A stretch of 64,000 nt of DNA from Methylomonas koyamae (GCF_019669905.1 NZ_AP019777.1:3224001-3288000); one strand, 5' to 3'; positions 45,496-55,530 are shown, counted from the stretch's first letter. Notes: generated by a model from the letters alone, not told the origin. Translations and numbers: made by a program.

Positions 45496-46161
45496 CTAAC
45501 GCCGACGTTTAGCCAAACCGGCGCCGGCGGCCAAAACCGTGCCGAACAACCAAAGCGCCGAAGGCAGCGGTACCGCCGCTACCGTAGCGGCGGCAATGAA
45601 CGGTTCGCCCGCCAAACCTTGTTGGTTGGAATGGAAGCGGATACTGAGCAAGGTTTGGTTAGCAAACGCGGCCGGCAAGTTGAAAATCTGCTGGTCCAAG
45701 CGGGCGCGGCCGCTGCCGGCGGAAAAAGCCTCGATCGCATCGACGCCGTTGATGGCGTTATTGAAGCCGCCGTCGTAATGGTCGCGGACGTTTTGGCCTT
45801 CGATCAAATCCACGGTATAGATGTCGCCCAGGCTACCGCTGAAACTGACGTAGCCGACGTTGGCGCCGTCGGCGCCGTAGGCGGTATTAATCAAGGTAAA
45901 GGCCTGGGTAACGCCGAAAATATTGACCGGGATATCGATCTCGCCGTTATGGAATGCGGTGTTGCCGTCGCCATCGACCGCCAATTCAAACGGCACGCCG
46001 TTAAAGGTATGCGCACCGGGAAACAGGCTGTCGTAACTGGCCCCGTCGGTCCAGGTTCTGATATCCGCGTTGAGGCTGGGTAAGGCCAGCGTGGTGTAAG
46101 ACGCATCGGCAACCCCCGCTTCGGCAACCAATAGCAATGCTGCAAGTATCTGTGTTTTCAT
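45496..46161 (-). CDS. PEP-CTERM-type secreted protein
   Basis: A 221-residue exported protein with an N-terminal signal peptide (MKTQILAALLLVAEAGVADA) and a beta-rich body. The C-terminal sorting signal VPLPSALWLFGTVLAAGAGL ends in AKRRR. This tripartite tail (PxP-like motif, hydrophobic helix, basic end) is the exosortase recognition signal, in the VPLPSA variant. An exosortase-type gene lies 2 kb away. Function of the mature protein unknown. Confidence 0.88.
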   Translation of the reverse strand: MKTQILAALLLVAEAGVADASYTTLALPSLNADIRTWTDGASYDSLFPGAHTFNGVPFELAVDGDGNTAFHNGEIDIPVNIFGVTQAFTLINTAYGADGANVGYVSFSGSLGDIYTVDLIEGQNVRDHYDGGFNNAINGVDAIEAFSAGSGRARLDQQIFNLPAAFANQTLLSIRFHSNQQGLAGEPFIAAATVAAVPLPSALWLFGTVLAAGAGLAKRRR

Positions 46162-46450
46162 ATCGGCTCTCCCGTCAATTTGGCCAACAATACCCCAAAA
46201 TTTACCTGAGTATTGCCGCCTATTTTATTTGAACCGCGTCACAAAGTCATGCTGTAATGCCGGACAGGAAGCCGATGTTCATCGCCCTGTAAAACCGATG
46301 CGCCAGGCTTCGGCTAGCGGCCCGGACTAGTCGAACCGTTCGGACTTTTGCCGTGCGTGTTAGGGTTGCCGGGAAACGCCGCATGCGGAGCCTATGCGCA
46401 CGATGCTGCTTGCCGCCTAGCTTGAACGCACTGTTAGAGGAGATTATTTA
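46162..46450. other. divergent intergenic region of the two PEP-CTERM genes
   Basis: 289 bases between divergently transcribed PEP-CTERM genes. It must hold both promoters, but I see no distinctive operator. Confidence 0.4.
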
Positions 46451-47407
46451 ATGGAAAAAAGGAAATCGATTTTGCTGGCGGCAAGCCTGGCCGGTTTACT
46501 GGCCGGTCCGGCGGCGGCTGTCACCATTCACTTCGACTACAGCTACGACGGCGGCTTCTTTTCCGGAAGCAATCTGTCCCGGCGCACCACGCTGGATGCG
46601 GCCGGCCAATATTTCTCGGCGGTGCTGCAAGACAGTTTGGCGGCTATCGATTCGAACGGCGGCAACCAGTTTACGGCGATCTTCAGCAGACCGGACACCG
46701 GCGCGACCGGAAATTTGGCGGCATTCGACGTCGCCGCCGACACGCTGACGGTATTCGTCGGCGGCCGCGACTTGGGCGGCAACGCGCTGGGGCTGGGCGG
46801 ACCGGGCGGCTACAGCGTCACCGGTACCCAGAGCTTTTTGAACCAGGCCGCCTACCGCGGCGAAACCGGCGCCCAAACCAATCCGCCGTCGGATTTTGCC
46901 ACCTGGGGCGGTTCTATCAGTTTCGACGCCGATGCGGCCTGGTATTTCGATAGCGATCCCGCCACTACCGAATCGTTCAGCGGCTTCGATTTTTACTCGG
47001 TGGCCTTGCACGAATTGGGGCACGTACTCGGCTTCGGTACGGCCAATTCCTGGAGCCGCTGGCTGCAAGGCGGCAAATTCACCGGCCTGGAAGCCAAATT
47101 GGCCAACGCCGGCCAAGACGTACTGCTGTCTGCCGACGCGGCGCATTGGCAATCCGGGCAAACCAGTACCGTCAACGGCCAAGGCAGTTACCAAGCGGCA
47201 ATGACGCCCAATATCGCAGCCGGCACCCGCAAGAACCTCACCGACCTGGACTTGGCGGCGCTATCGGACATCGGTTGGGAAGTGGCGGCCGCCGAGCCCG
47301 CGCGCCAAGTGCCGTTACCCGAACCGGCTTATTGGTTACTCGCCGCCGGATTGGCCGCCATCGGCCAGCGCGTGCTAGGCCGCGATCGCGCCGAGCTGCC
47401 GGGTTAA
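46451..47407 (+). CDS. secreted NF038122-like/metzincin-type metalloprotease with PEP-CTERM tail
   Basis: A 318-residue exported protein. The signal peptide (residues 1-23, ending AAA) is followed by a beta-rich region. The zinc motif SVALHELGHVLGFGT lies near residues 184-196 (HExxH then xxGF), and LDLAALSDIGWEV is a typical matrixin-like C-terminal signature. The tail QVPLPEPAYWLLAAGLAAIG then QRVLGRDR is a PEP-CTERM signal. It is probably an exosortase-sorted surface protease. RBS GGAG lies about 10 bases upstream. I am unsure of the exact protease subfamily. Confidence 0.82.
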   Translation: MEKRKSILLAASLAGLLAGPAAAVTIHFDYSYDGGFFSGSNLSRRTTLDAAGQYFSAVLQDSLAAIDSNGGNQFTAIFSRPDTGATGNLAAFDVAADTLTVFVGGRDLGGNALGLGGPGGYSVTGTQSFLNQAAYRGETGAQTNPPSDFATWGGSISFDADAAWYFDSDPATTESFSGFDFYSVALHELGHVLGFGTANSWSRWLQGGKFTGLEAKLANAGQDVLLSADAAHWQSGQTSTVNGQGSYQAAMTPNIAAGTRKNLTDLDLAALSDIGWEVAAAEPARQVPLPEPAYWLLAAGLAAIGQRVLGRDRAELPG

Positions 47408-47430
47408 GCGCCAGCCCATTGCCAAACCGA

Positions 47431-48054
47431 TCAGCCATTGGTTTGCACGCGGCCGGCCAGCAATTTGCCGGCACAAATGCACAGCAACCCGGCCAACACG
47501 GCCAACAGCCAACGCCCGCCGCTCTCCAGAAAGATCATGGCATCCAAGCTGAACGGAACCGGCCTGGACCGTCCGGCCTGCTCGGCCATGTTCTGAAACA
47601 TGATTTCCAAGTTACCCAGCAACACCAATGGTACCGTTGCGGTTACCAGTAGTAACGACAGCAAGATACCGCCGATGGCCGCGATAATCCGCTGCGCCAA
47701 CGCCGCTCCGGGCCAGGCCAGTATCAGGGACAAGGTAATCACCGGCGGCACCAGGGTATGCGTCAGATGGGTGCCGGCCGTCATCTGTGCGCCGGGATTG
47801 ACGGTATAGCCCGCCGCGACCGGAATCGGCCGCAACACCCAGGCCGATACCGAAATCAAATAATCGTTGTCTTTGGCCACCAAGGCCAGCCCCGGCGCAA
47901 AATCCTGGCTCCACTCGCGGATACCGAAGTCGACGAAGGGCAGCAAAAACGCGCCGATCGGCTGGCGAAATACGAAAGCCAGCACCGACAATAGCAACCA
48001 AACCAGCAACAGCCTGACGCTAAACCTAACTAACTCTGCGCTGTCCATCGGCAT
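47431..48054 (-). CDS. exosortase-associated membrane protein
   Basis: A 207-residue inner-membrane protein with about four helices and a large extracytoplasmic loop after the first (residues about 30-95). It directly follows and overlaps the exosortase-type gene, as partner membrane proteins of XrtH/XrtM-type systems do. Alternative starts at 48054 and 48048 are both possible. It may help substrate handling; no catalytic motif is visible. Confidence 0.65.
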   Translation of the reverse strand: MPMDSAELVRFSVRLLLVWLLLSVLAFVFRQPIGAFLLPFVDFGIREWSQDFAPGLALVAKDNDYLISVSAWVLRPIPVAAGYTVNPGAQMTAGTHLTHTLVPPVITLSLILAWPGAALAQRIIAAIGGILLSLLLVTATVPLVLLGNLEIMFQNMAEQAGRSRPVPFSLDAMIFLESGGRWLLAVLAGLLCICAGKLLAGRVQTNG

Positions 48055-48586
48055 CCGAGCGCGCCCACGCCGCCCACCAGGCAAAAAACAAACAGCCCAA
48101 TAGGACAATCAAAGTCGGCGCAAAATAAGTGTGGGCCGGCAAAAACCAGGCCGGGTAATACGCTACGACAAAATAAATCGCGGCAATACGCAGCAGGTTC
48201 AGCAAATACATGAAACCCGCCGCGGCCAATACCCCGGCCAATTTACGGCCCAGGTTAGCCGGATACGCCAGCATGGCCGAGACCACCAGAAACATCGCAC
48301 CGGCCCCGTCGCATCCGCGCACGATCTCCAAGTTGGCTCGCGCCGAAACCAAATAGTTGCCCACCGCTACAACCTGTTCGCCCGGCGCCAATAGATCGAT
48401 CACCGCCACATCCGGCCGTACCAGCCCCCAGTGGTACAGCGTATCCCGCAATAAATCGTCCGGAATTTGGAAATACGCTTGATGCATCAACCCGTAGATG
48501 CCGGCAAACCACAGCGGAAACCACCAGGGCCGAAGCTTGGCAGCGATGAAGACGGATGGAGTAATTGCTTCGATAGGATCAGCCAT
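48026..48586 (-). CDS. exosortase family protein (XrtM-like)
   Basis: A 186-residue membrane transpeptidase-like protein. The catalytic triad is readable: Cys in EIVRGCDGAGAMF (about residue 90), Arg in LLNLLRIAAIY (about 130), His in FLPAHTYFAP (about 152). It is shorter than EpsH-type exosortases and closest in pattern to XrtM. It would cleave PEP-CTERM tails after export, probably those encoded at 45496 and 46451. Subtype assignment is moderate. Confidence 0.82.
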   Translation of the reverse strand: MADPIEAITPSVFIAAKLRPWWFPLWFAGIYGLMHQAYFQIPDDLLRDTLYHWGLVRPDVAVIDLLAPGEQVVAVGNYLVSARANLEIVRGCDGAGAMFLVVSAMLAYPANLGRKLAGVLAAAGFMYLLNLLRIAAIYFVVAYYPAWFLPAHTYFAPTLIVLLGCLFFAWWAAWARSDADGQRRVS

Positions 48587-49247
48587 GGTCTCGATAGTCA
48601 GTCAAGCAACCGCATGACACATTGCGGTTAATTCGATGCTTGCCCGTACAACAACACCCTACGCACGGCGCAGTTGTGGCGGCAGTGGGAACCCGGTCGT
48701 CTATTTCTTCGGGCTTCGCCTTTCCCCGCAGTGGAGCATCCGCTTCGAGCGCACCCGACAAACCGGTTCCGGCGCCGCGCATCATGCGCCATTATCCGCC
48801 AAAGGACATGCTCCCGATAGCCGAGCCGGCTCGAACGTTGCCAAATTGGTAGCGCAAGCCGCAACTGGCATCATTTGAATTTTTGCTATGCCCTATCGCC
48901 CTGCGCTACAGCATTCAAGGCAAACTCTGAGCCAACGGCAAGTTGTGCGCCAATATCGACGCCGGCGAATGCAAACTTCGGGTACTCGGCCCGTTCTTCG
49001 TCAAATACAGTTCCGGCAATTTCAACGCCAGCAACAGCGAACTGGAAAAACGCCGGCGTGTTCGCATCCAGGCAAAATTTGACCGCCGGTATAGGTTCAA
49101 ATCTGGCAAAGGTAGCGAACTTGACGCTAGAGCAAGCGAAACGGGGGTAAATCCGCTTTGCCGTGTTTTGGATTAACGAACAGTAAAAAAGGCCCCCCAC
49201 TCCTTGGCAGCCAAATCAGCGTGCTTAGTTATTTGCCGGTAACTTAT
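48587..49247. other. 660-bp stretch without a supported gene
   Basis: Between the exosortase-type gene and an IS5-type element. Overlapping ORFs occur on both strands (for example 48875-49150 plus, 48886-49200 minus), but none has a ribosome site or a recognisable domain. It may contain a decayed gene. Confidence 0.45.
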
Positions 49248-50462
49248 GGGAGCCTCTAAAAATCCACGATTAATCAGATTCGGGGCGTAAAACGCGCTCG
49301 AAAGCGGACATTTCCAAGCGGACTACCTTCAACTCGAAACCTTTTCAGCTCCGATGGGCGGCATCAAGACGCAGCTACCCTGCGAATGGCGCAAAAACGT
49401 CGCATGTTGTACACCAGATTCATGAAGCCGATACGCACTTCGGCGCGGGCTAGGCCAATGCAACGGATCGTCTTACCGCCCCATTGCGCCATCCAGGCAA
49501 ACACGTGCTCGACCCGGCAACGGGTTTTGGAGCGGGTACTGTTACCTTGTTTTTCCCGGTCAGTCAGCGGTTTGCCGCGCACCCCTTTGCGGTGAATCCG
49601 GCTGCGGTAGCCTTGTGCTTTAAGGCAGGCTTCCGTGGCTTCGGATCGGTACGCACTGTCGGCCCACACATCCCGGCTGGTATTGCCGCTATCGAGCAAG
49701 CCGTTCAGGGCTTGGGAGTCGTGGATGCTGGCATCGGTGACCGTGTATTTGCGCACCAACTTGTGGGCATTATCAACGTTGACGTGATTCTTGTACCCGT
49801 AATAACTCTTGTCACCTTTCTTGGTCCAGCGCGCATCGGTATCCTTCTGACGGCGTTTGGAGGCTGACCAGTCCTCGACGGTTTCGTCAGCTTTAATCCG
49901 GGCGTTCTCGTCCGGCGTATTACGCTGCACCGGCGCCTTGACGAAGCTGGCGTCAATCAGTTGACCCTTGCGGGCAATCAGGCCGGCGCGATCCAATTGC
50001 CGGTTGAATTCGTTGAACAAGGTTTCGGTCAATTTCAACGCCTTGAGCGACTCGCGAAATAGCCAGAAACTGTTGCGGTCCGGCGCGTGCTTGGCATCCG
50101 ACAAACCGATAAAACGCTGAAAACTGCGCCGGTCTTCGATTTGAAACTCCAGTTGCTCGTCGCTCAGATTGTAGAGACTGGCGATGACCAACGCTTTGAA
50201 CATCAACACCCCATCCCAAGGCTTACGCCCGGCAGACGATTTGCGGACTTTGTGATGGACTCGATCCAGCAGCGGCCGGAACGCGTCCCAATCCACTTGC
50301 GCGTCCAATTCCAACAACGGATTACCCAAACGATCGATTCGACGATCTCGATGTTCAAACAGGGAACCGAAAAGGTCGTCTTGTGCCACCGTCATCTCTG
50401 CTCTCCAAAGGTCTTTAGCTCCGACTCATTTTACTCGCCGGGCGCAATTTTTAGAGGTTCCC
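49248..50462 (-). mobile_element. IS5-type insertion sequence
   Basis: A 1215-bp element with 16-bp terminal inverted repeats (GGGAGCCTCTAAAAAT at 49248-49263, complementary at 50447-50462 with one mismatch). TTAT flanks both ends (49244-49247 and 50463-50466), a probable target duplication. It carries one transposase gene and lies 7-8 bases downstream of the stop of the disrupted secreted-protein gene. Confidence 0.85.
49364..50395 (-). CDS. IS5 family transposase
   Basis: A 343-residue DDE transposase of the IS5 type. It has an N-terminal DUF772-like region (KPWDGVLMFKALVIASLYNL), the first catalytic Asp in GQLIDASFVKAP, the second in VWADSAYRSEA, and the C-terminal RCRVEHVFAWMAQWGG with the Glu. 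The frame is intact, so the element may be active. It is a different subgroup from the two copies at 51.1 and 57.8 kb. Confidence 0.92.
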   Translation of the reverse strand: MTVAQDDLFGSLFEHRDRRIDRLGNPLLELDAQVDWDAFRPLLDRVHHKVRKSSAGRKPWDGVLMFKALVIASLYNLSDEQLEFQIEDRRSFQRFIGLSDAKHAPDRNSFWLFRESLKALKLTETLFNEFNRQLDRAGLIARKGQLIDASFVKAPVQRNTPDENARIKADETVEDWSASKRRQKDTDARWTKKGDKSYYGYKNHVNVDNAHKLVRKYTVTDASIHDSQALNGLLDSGNTSRDVWADSAYRSEATEACLKAQGYRSRIHRKGVRGKPLTDREKQGNSTRSKTRCRVEHVFAWMAQWGGKTIRCIGLARAEVRIGFMNLVYNMRRFCAIRRVAAS

Positions 50463-51124
50463 TTATGCTTTGATTACTGCAAGGTGCAGGTGTCGTTGCC
50501 TCCGTCCCTAATGTAGTAATCGGTCGACGCAGTGCCGTTGGCGGCCGAGATTACATTGGTCCCCGCACTCAGAAAAATCGGCATCGATTTTCTGGTCGTA
50601 CCGTTCAATTGGGTGATCGGCGTGCCGTTGTTCGATACGTTAAGCAGGAAAGCACCGTTATCGAACAGGTTGACGAACGGTTGGGCGTTGCCGGTGGCCG
50701 GGTTAAACGCACAGCCCGGCGTTACCGTGGCGTAGGATTTACCGCTCGCTGCGTATTCGAGGACACCATCGGCGCTAAAGGTATTGCCCGATGTATCCGG
50801 CAAGTTGCAGAAGCCGGATTGTACCGTGAAGGTATAGGTATCGGCCGCTCTTCGCGACAAGGCGACCACGACAGTGTTATTTCCGTCATAAAGCCAAACA
50901 TCCGTAGCGGGCTGTAACGCATCGACTTTGGTTACTGTTCGGCCGTTTAGGCTAACAGTGGCGGTATCTCTTGATTTTGGATTGAACAGCCCCACCTGAA
51001 TCGTTGCCGACTGCAGGCCAGTAGCGGGATTTACGGCGCATTGCACCGTTGCGGAAGCAAACGTTTTTCCGGTTGAACCGATCTGGATGGTAGTGGCTGA
51101 GTTGACGTTAGCAGACGCAACTAG

Positions 51125-52475
51125 CAGGCTGGTGAAAAACCCACTGATATTTCCCCTTACCCACGGTTTCCGTGATTTTTTCGTGTTGAAATCGGTCATG
51201 ACATCGAGTTTCAACCGTTTTGCCCCTGTTTCAAGGGCTTTTTATTCGCCTGAAGCCGTCTGTGGACGGTTTTCAGGCGTACTTCACCCTAGGTGGGCAC
51301 ACTCCACGCCGGTTTTGGTGTGAACACCAGCAGCTTGAGCAACCGCGTCAGGTTATAGGCGGCGAAGCAAAACAAGGCTTGGCCAGCGACTTTGGCTAAG
51401 CCAATGTGACGGGTTTTGCGCAGGCCACCGACCGTTTTGACCCAGCCAAAGGCTTCTTCGACGATTTTGCGGCGCTTGAGGCTTTGGGCATAGCCTTTGC
51501 CGCGCGCGGTGCATCGACGGCACTGCCGGTCTTTTTGCGAGCAACATGGGCTTTGATGTCTTGCGTCTTGAGTTTGTTGACGAACGCCGGTTGGTTATAG
51601 CCTTTGTCGGCACCGACGCTACCGCCTTTGGGAACACGGCGTTTGATCATTGTTTGCGCGGCTTCGATTTCAGCGGTGCCGGTGGCTTGGGTGGTTTCAA
51701 CATCAACGATCAAACCGTTACGATTCTCGGATAGGGCATGGGTGATGTAACGCAGTTTGGCCTCGGTGTATTCGCCTTTTTTGTAAAGCCGGGCTTCGGG
51801 GTCGGTCGTACTTTGGTGGGTGGCGTTGCTGCGCTTTTCGCCGCTGAAGTCGACCTCGGGATTGCGGCCGGCGGGTTTATCGGGACCGCTGCCGTCTTTC
51901 TTCACGAAGCTTTTGTGCGAGGCCCAGGCTTCGATCAGGCTGCCATCGACACTGAAGTGCTCGTCGGAAACGAGGTTTTGCCACTCGGCTATGGCCAGTA
52001 CCCGCTCAAAAAATTCGCGACTCAGCGCTTCGGACAGCAGGCGTTCGCGGTTGGCGCTGAACACGCTGCGTTCCCAGACAGCATCGTCGATGCCCAGACC
52101 GACAAACCAGCGAAACAGCAGGTTGTAGTCCAGCTGTTCCATCAACTGGCGTTCGCTACGAACGGTGTACAGCACTTGCAACAGCAAGGCGCGCAGCAAT
52201 TTTTCGGGCGCAATCGACGGACGGCCAGTGTGCGAGTAACGCTCGGCAAAGACGGCATCCATAGAGGCCAATACGCCATCGACGAGTAGACGTAAACGAC
52301 GCAACGGATGCTGTTTGGGAATACGTTCTTCCAGGCTAACGTAGCTGAACCAGCTATTTTGAATGGCATCGTGTCCGCGCATGGGGGGCTTCTCCAATTT
52401 AGATGCGCTATTTTACTTGTTTGCTGAGGCTATGCGCCTTGATGACTGCAGCTTTGGGAGTTTTTCACCAGCCTG
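51125..52475 (-). mobile_element. IS5-type element, copy 1 (frameshifted)
   Basis: A 1351-bp element with the 16-bp TIR CAGGCTGGTGAAAAAC and a CTAG target duplication (51121-51124 and 52476-52479). It is nearly identical to the copy at 57834-59188 but exactly four bases shorter, matching a four-base deletion in its transposase gene. Confidence 0.9.
51289..52382 (-). pseudogene. IS5 family transposase, frameshifted
   Basis: The first 290 or so residues match the intact copy at 57927-59024 (GHDAIQNSWFSYVSLEERIP, LDYNLLFRWFVGLG, HFSVDGSLIEAWAS). After GSAVD the bases GGCC present in the intact copy are missing, so the last 73 or so residues, including the RKIVEEAFGWIKTVGG catalytic Glu region, are out of frame. 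Probably inactive. Confidence 0.88.
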
Positions 52476-52524
52476 CTAGCGCCGTGACTAGCCCCCAAAG
52501 GCTACCGGGTAAGATTTTGATCAT

Positions 52525-53204
52525 GGTGGCGCTCCTGCTCGAATAGCTAAATTAGAGAACGCAAATCCTATTCGACGGATATGAATTCAACCTGAATCCC
52601 ATATTAAAAGCAGGTTAAATCCCAGCTTACGTTTCTACCGGGCTAATCAACATGGATACTCGCTACGAACAAGGCAATAAAAAAGGCCTAGGTGAAAAAC
52701 ACCTAAGCCTTTGATAACTATGGAGCTGGCGATGGGACTCGAACCCGCGACCGGCTGATTACAAACCAAAGACCAAATTTATAAGTCCTTACGAATCAAC
52801 AACCTACAGAGAATTCCATTAGCAAACCGTAGTTGAATTATTAATCACTTACATTCAATCGGCAATGGTTAGTGGCACAAATTAGGCACATCCTCTTACA
52901 ATCAGATTTTATTTTTACTGGTAAAGACCGGCCATTGTCCCCCTCTGACATCTTTAATATTTTAACTACACTATTAGAAGACAAATTTGGATGTCCTTGT
53001 TTGATTAGCATAACTATCTAAAAAATGACTCGCCCTTTCTGGAGGATAAATGTTGCCTTTCTATGCCTTGCTTGTCTCTGACGTAAAGAGGGGTGTTGAG
53101 AACGCAGAAAAATAGTAGTAAACCTTTTTCATTCCGAAAACAGGTAAATAACCAATGCGTAAGTCTGTACTTGAACCAGTCTCTAAATAATATTAGGGGT
53201 AATT
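52525..53204. other. gene-free stretch containing the first att repeat
   Basis: Base composition changes from GC-rich to AT-rich inside this 680-bp interval, at the att repeat (52675-52765). Beyond the repeat lies a paired motif GGCACAAATTAGGCACA (52873-52890), possibly integrase arm sites. No ORF is convincing. Confidence 0.5.
52675..52765 (-). repeat. att repeat A: tRNA-Thr 3' half plus terminator
   Basis: On the minus strand this reads as the 3' half of tRNA-Thr(UGU), from the anticodon loop through the T arm to CCA (52721-52765). A rho-independent terminator follows (stem AAAGGCTTAGGTG with loop TTTTT, then a T run; 52679-52712). The 5' half of the tRNA is absent. The same 90 bases recur at 59874 and 61432, so it is read as an attachment site of integrative elements. 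Confidence 0.88.
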
Positions 53205-55409
53205 ATGTATAATCTCGGTAAATTATTCACTCTGGCTAATGCTATCAAGAATTTTATCTTCAAGATACCGTTGACAAAAAGCAAAACCATTATTATTGAT
53301 CTCTCCATAATATCATTAATCTTAGTTGTTTCCACTTGTATTGTGTCAGAGATTCTCAAGGACTCCATCATTTTAACATCCATAAGCATTCCTGATGATT
53401 TAAAACAATACGGGTATACAGAAAAAGGCATTACTAAGCGACTTGTAGCAAAAACTAGAATAAATCGTTTAGAGAATATTGATCTCCCAATAACTACATT
53501 TCGGCATAGCGAAAAAGAATATTTTTTCAAAACTCCGGCCATTTCCACCTCGTCCTTACAAGAAGATCTTCCAGATATTTCATGGGCTGAATCTGGAATC
53601 AATCTTAAGGCTGTTCTACTGTTGATAAGAAGGGCATTTGGTCTACAAACTAACTATATAGAAGGTCAGTTGATTTATTCTGCTGACACAAAAAACAAAA
53701 AAATTGAAAATGGGAAGCTCTATTTAAGTCTTAATAGCGCGAATGCGTTTGATAGGATATTGTCTAATAGATACAGTGTCAACGATATGGAGTCTTTGTT
53801 GCAAGATGCTGCTGATATGCTAGCCATGGAAATATCGCCACATAAGCTTGCGATTTCATACTTACAGAAACTTTTAGAGGACCATAAGTTTTTAACATAC
53901 GCTGTAATTCAAAACAACGCAGATTTAAAGAAAAGGTTTGATAACATTGTTTACATGCTTACATCTTATGCTGAGAAATCCTCTAAATCCGATGCTAATC
54001 TCATTTATTCCTGGCTTGGATATGTGCATTTGCATATCGGCAGTCCCGATATGGCAATTAATTACTTTGACCAAGCCAATAGGATTGATCCAACGTTTGT
54101 GCCGACAATAATAGGATTCGGAAACTCTTTATACTTATTGAGTGAGCGGAAAGAAGCAGAGAAAAAGTATAGGGAAGCCGCTGATGCTGATAATAGTAGA
54201 AACCATCTGGAATTGAATATCTATCTAGCGGACTTGGCTCTAACAGATAAGAGGTTAGACGAGGCTTGCGAGAAATTCAATAATTCAATAAATTGGGCTC
54301 ATGATCTATATCTTAAGAGCTTATATAAGGACTATCACTTTCTGGAAGCAATACCGTTTTTATTTAAAAAAATTTTTTTAAATAAAAATCTTTCAAATTC
54401 TTTTTTCTGTGATATCAGGGAAAATAAAATCCCTCCATTTTACGAGACGAATAATGATCAAATCTCATACATTTTAACCTCTGCCTACCAAGGGCTGGGA
54501 GAAGTTAATATTGCATATTATAGAAGAGAGATAGAAGAAAGTGCTAAAGAAAAGAGAGGGGTTAATTCCTTTAAATCATATTATTGGTATAACAAAGCGA
54601 ATGAGGCATTTAATCAGGCATTAAGTTTAGGTAAAGAAAAATCATTAGTTTATGGAAAATGGGGGGCAGCGTTAAAAGAGCTTGGAAACGATCATAAGAA
54701 AAAATATCCCGAATCGAAATGGAATGGTTATTTTGCAAATGAGGCCATTAAAAAATTCAACTTGGCAATAAAAAATGACAGTGATAAAAAAATCAGATAT
54801 TGGGCTTATTTTCAGCTAGGATTAACAGCGGATCTTTACGGCTCTCTAGATGCTGAAAATTTTTATCTGAAGTCCATAGATGAAAATCCTAGTTTTGCGT
54901 TAGCCCACAACAATCTAGGCTATATATATAGGAAATCAAAAAGATTAAACAAAGCAATAGATGAGTATGAAAAAGCTATAAAGTATAGTTCGGATATTAT
55001 AAACACATCATTAGTTTACAATAATATAGGCATATTAATGATGGAAGATCGTCACGATCCAATAAATGCAATAATCCAGTTTCAAAAATCCTTGGCTTTA
55101 TTTAAGGATGCTTCAAATACTCCTTACAATAACCGAGCAAAATCCAGATGCTACAATAATTGGGGCGAGGCTTTATTTAGATACCAAAAGAAACCGGAAG
55201 AGGCTAAAGAAAAATACAATATCGCAATAAGCTTATATAAGAGAAACGCGATTGCTCATTTTAATCTTGGCGAATTGTTACTAGATAATGACCGCGAGAG
55301 AGCGATTTGCCACTTCAAGTACGCAATTGAAATCGATCCAAAACTTAAAAAAGACATTCCAATTAAAAATAAGGATAATTCAGAAGGGAACTTATGTACT
55401 GCAATATGA
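53205..55409 (+). CDS. membrane-anchored TPR-repeat protein
   Basis: A 734-residue protein with markedly AT-rich codons. One transmembrane helix lies near residues 32-50 (IIIDLSIISLILVVSTCIVS). A unique region follows (to about 260), then TPR repeats to the end (YSWLGYVHLHIGSPDMAINY, FALAHNNLGYIYRKSKRLNK, AHFNLGELLLDNDRERAICH). The ATG follows AGGGGT. No enzymatic domain is visible, so it is likely an adaptor or surface scaffold. It is convergent with a tiny secreted-peptide gene across a 26-base hairpin. Cargo of island 1; function unknown. Confidence 0.78.
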   Translation: MYNLGKLFTLANAIKNFIFKIPLTKSKTIIIDLSIISLILVVSTCIVSEILKDSIILTSISIPDDLKQYGYTEKGITKRLVAKTRINRLENIDLPITTFRHSEKEYFFKTPAISTSSLQEDLPDISWAESGINLKAVLLLIRRAFGLQTNYIEGQLIYSADTKNKKIENGKLYLSLNSANAFDRILSNRYSVNDMESLLQDAADMLAMEISPHKLAISYLQKLLEDHKFLTYAVIQNNADLKKRFDNIVYMLTSYAEKSSKSDANLIYSWLGYVHLHIGSPDMAINYFDQANRIDPTFVPTIIGFGNSLYLLSERKEAEKKYREAADADNSRNHLELNIYLADLALTDKRLDEACEKFNNSINWAHDLYLKSLYKDYHFLEAIPFLFKKIFLNKNLSNSFFCDIRENKIPPFYETNNDQISYILTSAYQGLGEVNIAYYRREIEESAKEKRGVNSFKSYYWYNKANEAFNQALSLGKEKSLVYGKWGAALKELGNDHKKKYPESKWNGYFANEAIKKFNLAIKNDSDKKIRYWAYFQLGLTADLYGSLDAENFYLKSIDENPSFALAHNNLGYIYRKSKRLNKAIDEYEKAIKYSSDIINTSLVYNNIGILMMEDRHDPINAIIQFQKSLALFKDASNTPYNNRAKSRCYNNWGEALFRYQKKPEEAKEKYNIAISLYKRNAIAHFNLGELLLDNDRERAICHFKYAIEIDPKLKKDIPIKNKDNSEGNLCTAI

Positions 55410-55492
55410 TAATTTTTGGATACTTCATGCTGATTACCAGGCTTGAAGCTTTTGATTAAACTTTTTTGGATTAAACCACTTCAAGTATAGTT

Positions 55493-55518
55493 GGCGGGGA
55501 TTATGCTTTATCCCCGCC
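55493..55518. terminator. hairpin between convergent genes
   Basis: GGCGGGGAT and its complement form a 9-bp stem with an 8-base loop, between the stop of the TPR gene and that of the small peptide gene. No T run follows on either strand, so termination is only probable. Confidence 0.5.
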
Positions 55519-55530
55519 TAGAGGCTAGAA

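Larger units (their letters stand above)
50474..52524 (-). pseudogene. secreted protein gene interrupted by an IS5-type element
   Basis: The native start is at 52524 (ATG, AGGAG 7 bases upstream). Sixteen codons (MIKILPGSLWGLVTAL) lead to a CTAG target, where the IS at 51125-52475 is inserted. Continuing at 51120 restores VASANVNSA-TTIQ and an open frame to 50474. Removing the IS and one CTAG gives 231 residues with a signal peptide and a beta-rich body containing two diverged repeats (TFASATVQCAVNPATG and SYATVTPGCAFNPATG) and four cysteines. I do not recognise the family. The IS edge supplies a substitute in-frame N-terminus (51214), so a chimeric protein may still be made. Confidence 0.75.

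Noticed and set aside
48875..49200. Opposing ORFs in the spacer before the IS element
   Set aside because: No ribosome site, no recognisable domain, and both strands are open equally; reported only as a gene-free stretch.
52721..52765. Possible complete tRNA-Thr genes at the three att repeats
   Set aside because: Only the 3' half and CCA are present; the sequence after the anticodon loop differs at each copy and cannot form the D arm or acceptor 5' strand.
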